From JAJRRH01 sp047638815 (GTDB lineage Bacteria; Bacteroidota; Bacteroidia; Flavobacteriales_D; JABDKJ01): a stretch of 64,000 bases of DNA. The notes under the pieces were generated by a model. That model was given only the letters and a program-made list of their open reading frames with translations, was not told where the DNA came from and searched no databases. The stretch's first letter is position 1; every line of letters begins with the position of its first letter. Positions 58,658-64,000 of the stretch are shown piece after piece. The stretch spans positions 1-64,000 of the forward strand of contig JBLIMR010000006.1 of the NCBI GenBank assembly GCA_047638815.1, given 5' to 3'. The translations under genes were made by a program, and so were the position numbers.

Positions 58658-61633
58658 TTACTCCACAACTACTTTATAAACAGAGTTGCCATTTTCCGCA
58701 GATACATGCAGCATATATATGCCAGCGCTAGCATCCTTAAGGTCCAATCGCAAATTATTATCTCTAATCTTTGATTCATTATAAATAACCTTGCCCTGAC
58801 TGTCCATCAAAATAACAGTTTCTACACTCTTTAACGATCCGAAATCAATGAAAAGAATGTCACTAGTTGGATTAGGCGATATGGAAATATTGTTGGTCGT
58901 AAAATCCTCAATACCCACTATATTGAAAGTGATACAATCAGACATTCCAGCACATTCGTTTTCCGTTACTATTACCGCATATTCACCTGAATTATCTGGA
59001 TTGTATGACTGATTTGTAGCACCATCAATACTGTTGTTTGTTTGACAATCAACCCATTGATATGAAACGCTAACATTGTCGTTATCTGCAATGAGTGTAT
59101 TTACATCTACATCAACATCAACGGCTGTAGAAAATGTGACAATTGAGGTCACTACACTATCACAACCTCCAACGCTAGTGAAAACATCTTCATAAGTTCC
59201 TGGAGCATCAATTACGTTCCCATTGATCTCAATGGTCTCCCCTTGACAAATTTCAAACTCTTGCTCAGGTCCATCTACATCTGGAATGTCAAAAGCTTGA
59301 GTTTGATCAAATCTATTAGAAGCACTTCCTTGATTCGCACTAGCACCCAATCCTCTATTTGCAAAAACTTGCCAAATTAGGCATTGATGTATGCCTCCAT
59401 AATTCAACATATCTGCTTCCAAAATGGCATCTCTACCATCAACAAAACCTGGGCCACATGGTTGAAGTTTAAGTCCATCAATGACCAATTGCATGGCAAT
59501 ATTATTACCTCCAGTGCCATTGTAAACATCAGAATCAAAACCATATTGTTCTATCAGTGCCCAGTTAAGATCCCATAAAATTGTAGCCCATACAAAGCCA
59601 ATGCCGTGTGGCTGTGAGATATTATCATTGTTTGTATCACCATAAGTGAAATCATTTACTGCTGGATCTGTACTATACGGTGCTGGTCTGATGCCATTGC
59701 CATTTGTTGCTTGACCAATAGCATATGTTCCAACACCCCTAGGGTCACCTGGAAGATCACCATCAAGCATTGTTAGCATTATGCCAAACCAGTCGGACCA
59801 TCCTTCACCCATCTGTTCGTCATTACTTAGGCAGTTTGAATTGTTTGCTCCGCCAGTTAATCGTATTGATATGCCATGACCATATTCATGAGCGATTATT
59901 CCGTTATCAAAAGAACTGTCATTGGCTATCAATTCAGCTGAGTCATCAACTATGGTACCATTGACCAAGTCACCATTCGCCAGTGCATCAATAATGGCTT
60001 CGCCCTGACCAGAAGAAAGCATTAAGGAAGGGATAGTAACACTGCTGCCAAGAGCGCCAGCACCCATTGCTACAGGACCTCCAGCCACATTATTCACAAT
60101 GATGACAGCGACAGCGCCTTCATCTTCAGCAGCAAGAATCTTGAACCCAAATTCACACTCCCCTCTTCTTATAACAGCAATCTTTCCCTCGATATCATCT
60201 CCATTCAAAATGTCCTCGCAGGCATCATTAGGATCACCTCCAGTCTCATCCGTTACTAGTACTAGATCTGCTGTAAGAGGAATCGTAGGAATATCAGGAC
60301 CGAAACCTGCCAAACTATTCGCATATTCTACATCCAAAGATTCATCAGAAGGTGGTGCATTAACAATGAAGTTATTACTTTCACTTGAAGTCCACAGATA
60401 CATTTGCATTCTGGGTCTGGTACCATCCGCTGGGGTTGAGAAGTTAGCGTTGTTTGTATCCCCTCCATCCTGAGCTTCAGCACGGACATAATCATTTTCG
60501 AAACCACCTGTTCCTGTGTAGTTCTCTTCTTGAAAATTTCCACTTGCTTCGTCAAATCCATATTGGTACCATACATCATGCATGATATTATTCATGTAAA
60601 AAAGATTGGTAGTCGCAGCATCCAAATTAGCTTGTGCAGGTTGATCTCCGTCATATATAAAATTGAAATTTAATGCCGCTCCACCATCTGGGGATGCACC
60701 TGCATTATTGTTGTTGTTCAAGTCTTCATAGGCATGAACATTATTTCCTCTTGTTATAGCGTATTCATCACCAGGGATACCATTATCATCATGCCATCCA
60801 AATGGAGAGGCCTCCAAATCTTCTGGATCTTGAACCGTGATTCTAGGGCCATGTGTTGGGCTCTCAGTTGGAATAGCAAACACATTGTATGATCCTACAA
60901 CTGGCAACGGAAGAGGTTCTAATACCAATGGGCTATTATTTTCAGAACGGGTATTAACGTTTGCATGGTTTTCATGCGAACAGCTTTCAAAATCGCATTT
61001 TGTCACCCAATTATTCTTGCTGATTATTTCTCCTGTTTCAGCATCTACTCTTACACTCCACCAGTTTTCAGCATCCAAAGTATTGATGCTCAAATCCCAT
61101 GAAAGTCTAATTTCCTCATTATCGGTATATTGATAAACTAACTTTACTGGAATATTTTCCAAAGAGATTCCTGTTTTATCAAATAGGAATTCGTGTGTAC
61201 TTATTGGGTTTATAATTTTCAAGGGAGCGTTAACTTCTATACCCAATTGCTCCGCTGCATGCTGGATGGCAAGTTGAGGGCTAAGAGTTGGTGATATTGC
61301 ATTAGCCTTTTGCGAAATATTTTTTACCAAGCGATTACCCATACTATATACTTTGGCATCTCGAATATTGAAATTGGCGGTTCCATTGACAATTTCCAAT
61401 CCATTGTGCATTTGATTGATATACACATGTGTTACATTGGTACTTTTGGAATGAAATTCTTTGGAGATAATCCAATCACTGAAATCTCCTTTTTCCAAAT
61501 CAAATTCCTCTTGATTTTCAAAAAGGTAATTCTGAATTATATCTGTAGACTCCTGAGCTACAATAATGCTTGAAAAGAAAGTAATTGCTAATATTATTAT
61601 CCCCGTTAATCCGTAATTTGATCTGTAATTCAT
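58658..61633 (-). CDS. M36 family metallopeptidase (fungalysin-like) with PA and T9SS domains
   Basis: 991 residues. Signal peptide (IIILAITFFSSIIVAQ), an FTP-type propeptide (NVTHVYINQMHNGLEIVNGTANFNI), catalytic zinc motif DNGIIAHEYGHGISIRL with the distal Glu in the GEGWSDWFGIMLT segment, a PA insert (VIRRGECEFGFKILAAEDEGAVAVIIVNNVAGG), beta-sandwich domains, and a C-terminal sorting domain (ISPNPTSDILFIDFG). It is a secreted broad-specificity protease for nutrient acquisition. Confidence 0.95.
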   Translation of the reverse strand: MNYRSNYGLTGIIILAITFFSSIIVAQESTDIIQNYLFENQEEFDLEKGDFSDWIISKEFHSKSTNVTHVYINQMHNGLEIVNGTANFNIRDAKVYSMGNRLVKNISQKANAISPTLSPQLAIQHAAEQLGIEVNAPLKIINPISTHEFLFDKTGISLENIPVKLVYQYTDNEEIRLSWDLSINTLDAENWWSVRVDAETGEIISKNNWVTKCDFESCSHENHANVNTRSENNSPLVLEPLPLPVVGSYNVFAIPTESPTHGPRITVQDPEDLEASPFGWHDDNGIPGDEYAITRGNNVHAYEDLNNNNNAGASPDGGAALNFNFIYDGDQPAQANLDAATTNLFYMNNIMHDVWYQYGFDEASGNFQEENYTGTGGFENDYVRAEAQDGGDTNNANFSTPADGTRPRMQMYLWTSSESNNFIVNAPPSDESLDVEYANSLAGFGPDIPTIPLTADLVLVTDETGGDPNDACEDILNGDDIEGKIAVIRRGECEFGFKILAAEDEGAVAVIIVNNVAGGPVAMGAGALGSSVTIPSLMLSSGQGEAIIDALANGDLVNGTIVDDSAELIANDSSFDNGIIAHEYGHGISIRLTGGANNSNCLSNDEQMGEGWSDWFGIMLTMLDGDLPGDPRGVGTYAIGQATNGNGIRPAPYSTDPAVNDFTYGDTNNDNISQPHGIGFVWATILWDLNWALIEQYGFDSDVYNGTGGNNIAMQLVIDGLKLQPCGPGFVDGRDAILEADMLNYGGIHQCLIWQVFANRGLGASANQGSASNRFDQTQAFDIPDVDGPEQEFEICQGETIEINGNVIDAPGTYEDVFTSVGGCDSVVTSIVTFSTAVDVDVDVNTLIADNDNVSVSYQWVDCQTNNSIDGATNQSYNPDNSGEYAVIVTENECAGMSDCITFNIVGIEDFTTNNISISPNPTSDILFIDFGSLKSVETVILMDSQGKVIYNESKIRDNNLRLDLKDASAGIYMLHVSAENGNSVYKVVVE

Positions 61634-61846
61634 TCCCCTAATATTAAAATATATTTTTGTGAGCTAATTTAGGTGTAATAAACCAAGAAGCTTGTTGCAA
61701 AAACAAATTTAGTTGGAAAGCTAACTCAATAGGACATAATACGCTCCCAAATTGCTATTTGTCAGGTCGTGGACATGGCACAGTTATAGCTTTGACGATA
61801 ATTAAAGGCCTGATATATCACCCGACCAACACATTCTCTTTGATTC

Positions 61847-62728
61847 CTACTTACTCATATCATAGAAAATTCCTATTGAATAGCTAGGTCTTGCTGCTAT
61901 TAGTTCACCATGAAATGCTGTGGCATTTCCGAATGAAAGCCCTAATCTTTTTGTTGCATATCCATTTATCTCTATCGCTGTGCTTCCATACTCCAGATTA
62001 TTAGCATATATGTTTGCACTATTAATGGTTGTTGTTTCATCCCCATTATTAAATGAACTAACACCGTATACTCGTGCCACCAACCAAATTCTATTTTTAA
62101 GCAAGCCAAGTCCCAATTCGGTGCCATATCTCAATTCATCAGAGAAAGATTGCGTTCGATTGTTTATTCCTCCGTATCCTGATAGGTATGCACTAACATT
62201 ATCATGCAATTGAAAACCATAACCTAGATCCAATTGTATCATTTGATTGAATTCACCATCCCCGGTATTTAAGAAATTTCGACTGCCAGCGTCCGTGCTT
62301 CCTGTTGGCACCCCAATGTATAGTGACGCGGCAACAGGAATTTTTGAACCTGCTTTTGTTATCCCATATTTAAGTCCCAAATCAATATCCCCAAGAGCGT
62401 TTAATTCATCACCCGGGATCACAATTTCCCCAGTATTGGACGATACTTGATTGTTCGTATAATTCCGGCTAAAGATATTTCCATTAAAAATACCGGTTAA
62501 TCGATCTGTCAATCCATATTCAGCATATAAACTGGTGTTAAAGACTCCAGTTGTTACGTTCTTATCGATGTTCCCCTCTGCATTAAAATGTTGATCAAAG
62601 ACCACCCACCATTCGGACAACTTAAAGAAACCTATTCCTTTCTTTTGCGTCCAGGGTCCCCCTGCCATGAGTGTATTAGAGATTAACAAAACAATTAGTA
62701 AACCAAATAAACTTTTTTTCATTTTCAT
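61847..62728 (-). CDS. Predicted outer-membrane beta-barrel protein
   Basis: 293 residues. Signal peptide (SLFGLLIVLLISNTLMAGG). GPWTQKKGIGFFKLSEWWVVF and many amphipathic strands (LYAEYGLTDRLTGIFNG, LGLKYGITKAGSKIPVAASLYIGVPTG, LDLGYGFQLHDNVSAYLSGYGG), ending SYSIGIFYDMSK, which terminates in a polar residue. Matches an uncharacterised Bacteroidota porin-like family. It lies 17 bp after the thioredoxin/MsrA-like gene, so it is probably co-transcribed. Confidence 0.85.
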   Translation of the reverse strand: MKMKKSLFGLLIVLLISNTLMAGGPWTQKKGIGFFKLSEWWVVFDQHFNAEGNIDKNVTTGVFNTSLYAEYGLTDRLTGIFNGNIFSRNYTNNQVSSNTGEIVIPGDELNALGDIDLGLKYGITKAGSKIPVAASLYIGVPTGSTDAGSRNFLNTGDGEFNQMIQLDLGYGFQLHDNVSAYLSGYGGINNRTQSFSDELRYGTELGLGLLKNRIWLVARVYGVSSFNNGDETTTINSANIYANNLEYGSTAIEINGYATKRLGLSFGNATAFHGELIAARPSYSIGIFYDMSK

Positions 62729-62745
62729 CTTTTAACTAGGAATTA

Positions 62746-63717
62746 TTAACCGGCAATTTCAAGCATCAAATACCATGCTTCCTTTAAATTGCACTTGTAT
62801 AATTCTTTTCTGTGATTGCTTAGTTCTGGTAGTTTGTAGAACCACTTTAATTGAGTTGGACTCAAATACTTTTTCGCGTCCTCCCCACTGCCTAAAGCAC
62901 TATTTATTTTAGTCCTCTGTAGTTCGCTCAAAGGCAAATATTTAAAGTTAGAATGCTGGAGTTGATACTTTGTGTCTTTCTCTGAAAATTGGAACTTTCC
63001 TTTTGTGTTTAATGGTGAACATTTGGCAGTTGCCGCATGTTCCGTCAGATCAGATTCCGAAAGTACATTAGGATCAAAAAGAACCTTCACTACTTCCTTT
63101 CCACCTTCAAAACCAGCCTCAGTTCCAACAACACCATCCAGTTTCCCTAGATGTTTTTCTCCGCTCCAAAAGCAGCACATGCTGTACGTTTTTTCTTCAA
63201 TATTTTTGGATTCAGCAAGCAATTCTTGCTCCAAAATTTTCAAATATTCTGGCACTTCTTTTTTACTTGATTTCAAGGCGCTTATCATGGCCATTAACAG
63301 ACCCAATGAAGAATAATTTCTATTGACTCGGTCAACAATATCTATCCCATTAGCGTTCACTATTCGAACAACAGGATTGTTCCAAGTCGGCTCATTGTAT
63401 TTTTCTAATATTTTTTTATCCTCACCTCCCTTGTTGTTGTGAATGGCTAGTGGAATAAATAAATTTTCAATTGCATCAACCATTAATGGATGACTGAGAA
63501 CATCTTGACCGTAATTACGACAAGTAGAACATCCCGGCACTTCTTGAAATAATATGAGAACATCTTTATCTTTATTGGAAGATTCAACGATGGCCTCATC
63601 AAAATTTCTAAGCCAATCCACAGTGCCGAGTTCTACGGCATGGGTTCCATTTTTTTGACTAAAAATGACAGCTGTAAATAAGAGATTAATAGTAATAATC
63701 ATAAGAGCGTTTTTCAT
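62746..63717 (-). CDS. VPGC thioredoxin-like / MsrA-like fusion protein, exported
   Basis: 323 residues. Signal peptide (ALMIITINLLFTAVIFSQ). Thioredoxin-like part with VPGCSTCRNYG in place of the selenocysteine-type VPGU motif, and DVLILFQE before it. The second part, YSMCCFWSGEKHLGKLDGVVGTEAGFEGG and EVVKVLFDPNVLSESDL, resembles the start of methionine sulphoxide reductase A (GCFW...GV...GYxGG...EVV.V.FDP), but the rest of MsrA is not obvious. Possibly a redox repair protein of the envelope. In the same transcript as the VOC gene, 6 bp upstream. Confidence 0.85.
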   Translation of the reverse strand: MKNALMIITINLLFTAVIFSQKNGTHAVELGTVDWLRNFDEAIVESSNKDKDVLILFQEVPGCSTCRNYGQDVLSHPLMVDAIENLFIPLAIHNNKGGEDKKILEKYNEPTWNNPVVRIVNANGIDIVDRVNRNYSSLGLLMAMISALKSSKKEVPEYLKILEQELLAESKNIEEKTYSMCCFWSGEKHLGKLDGVVGTEAGFEGGKEVVKVLFDPNVLSESDLTEHAATAKCSPLNTKGKFQFSEKDTKYQLQHSNFKYLPLSELQRTKINSALGSGEDAKKYLSPTQLKWFYKLPELSNHRKELYKCNLKEAWYLMLEIAG

Positions 63718-63723
63718 ATTACA

Positions 63724-64000
63724 TCAAGTTATTTTAAGATCCGACACGATAATATTATATCCATCGGGATCCTTAATTAACATTCCTTTGGTTTTCCAAT
63801 ATGGGTTCTTTGGCTCTAGTTTGCTAACAGCGTATGTTTCTATATTCTCAATAACGGCATTAAAAGTTAAAATATTTTCCGGATAAAAAACCAAAATATC
63901 ATCCTCATCAAAACTAGGATGGGCAACATCTTTTGATTGGGTAAATTCCAAATGCCAGCCCAACTCTTTTAAGCCCAAGAAAACACCATCATATCCACTG
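63724..64000 (-). CDS. VOC-family (glyoxalase/bleomycin-resistance fold) protein, partial
   Basis: The frame is open to the window edge: SGYDGVFLGLKELGWHLEFTQ, then DDILVFYP and a C-terminal KNPYWKTKGMLIKDPDGYNIIVSD. The last part is a typical VOC ending (NPYWxxxGxxxxDPDGxxIxL), where the Asp/Gly-rich turn precedes the last strand. A TTG at 63978 is not the real start because conserved sequence continues upstream. N-terminal half is outside the window. First in a 3-gene minus-strand operon with the thioredoxin-like and barrel genes. Confidence 0.85.
   Translation of the reverse strand, partial: SGYDGVFLGLKELGWHLEFTQSKDVAHPSFDEDDILVFYPENILTFNAVIENIETYAVSKLEPKNPYWKTKGMLIKDPDGYNIIVSDLKIT

Overview
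The window looks like chromosomal DNA of a free-living, probably marine member of the Bacteroidota (Saprospiria/Cytophagia-like). The evidence: AT-rich sequence, hardly any Shine-Dalgarno sites, promoters of the TTG-N20-TAnnTTTG type, and many lipoproteins with short lipoboxes. Several large secreted proteins end in type IX secretion (T9SS) sorting domains (PNPS... motif). Typical families are also present: DUF5683 next to dapB, long LepB, WbqC, DUF6252-like lipoproteins, YccF and M36 peptidase. I cannot name the species.

Layout. 1-6.5 kb is an accessory region. A two-gene cassette (NUDIX hydrolase plus a 1154-residue PLD/SF2 helicase/DUF3427/LexA-type peptidase) sits between two 297-bp direct repeats that are about 98% identical. 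The repeats carry the wreck of an IS200-type (RAYT-like) transposase; a third, older copy lies at 6.2 kb, with an ice-binding-type lipoprotein between. 6.5-12 kb holds housekeeping and envelope genes (YccF, HD hydrolase, DUF2141, GH113-like glycosidase, metallophosphoesterase). 11.5-17.9 kb is DUF5683-dapB-[degraded IVP gene]-lepB-wbqC followed by an acyl-CoA carboxylase beta subunit. 18.1-21 kb is a tight minus-strand operon: lipoprotein, rhomboid, GmhB-like phosphatase, class IV aminotransferase. 21.0-21.9 kb is a hairpin-rich RNA locus with tRNA-Ser(GCU), a tRNA relic and a candidate small RNA. 21.9-36 kb holds thiolase, NlpC/P60, a multihaem cytochrome, L,D-transpeptidase, acyl-CoA ligase and SulP transporter, plus two decayed secreted-protein genes. 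36-49.8 kb holds T9SS-exported enzymes, transporters, an XRE/membrane-protein pair, a frameshifted ketopantoate reductase and AtoE. 49.8-57.7 kb is a complete trp operon, trpEGDCFBA plus a DAHP synthase, under a tandem-Trp leader attenuator. 57.7-64 kb holds an M36 metallopeptidase, a beta-barrel protein, a VPGC thioredoxin/MsrA-like fusion and a partial VOC protein.

Most distinctive items. (1) The repeat-bounded NUDIX-helicase cassette, a good candidate for a mobile defence or stress module. (2) A second attenuator-like leader at 49.9-50.1 kb whose tiny ORF is rich in Cys codons (TCCCFC). Its architecture is the same as that of the trp leader: promoter, then ATG at or near +1, then a GGCGGCTTA..TAGGCCGCC terminator. 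(3) Dispersed arrays with an exact 8-bp period that abut the ends of genes. (4) Several genes caught in decay.
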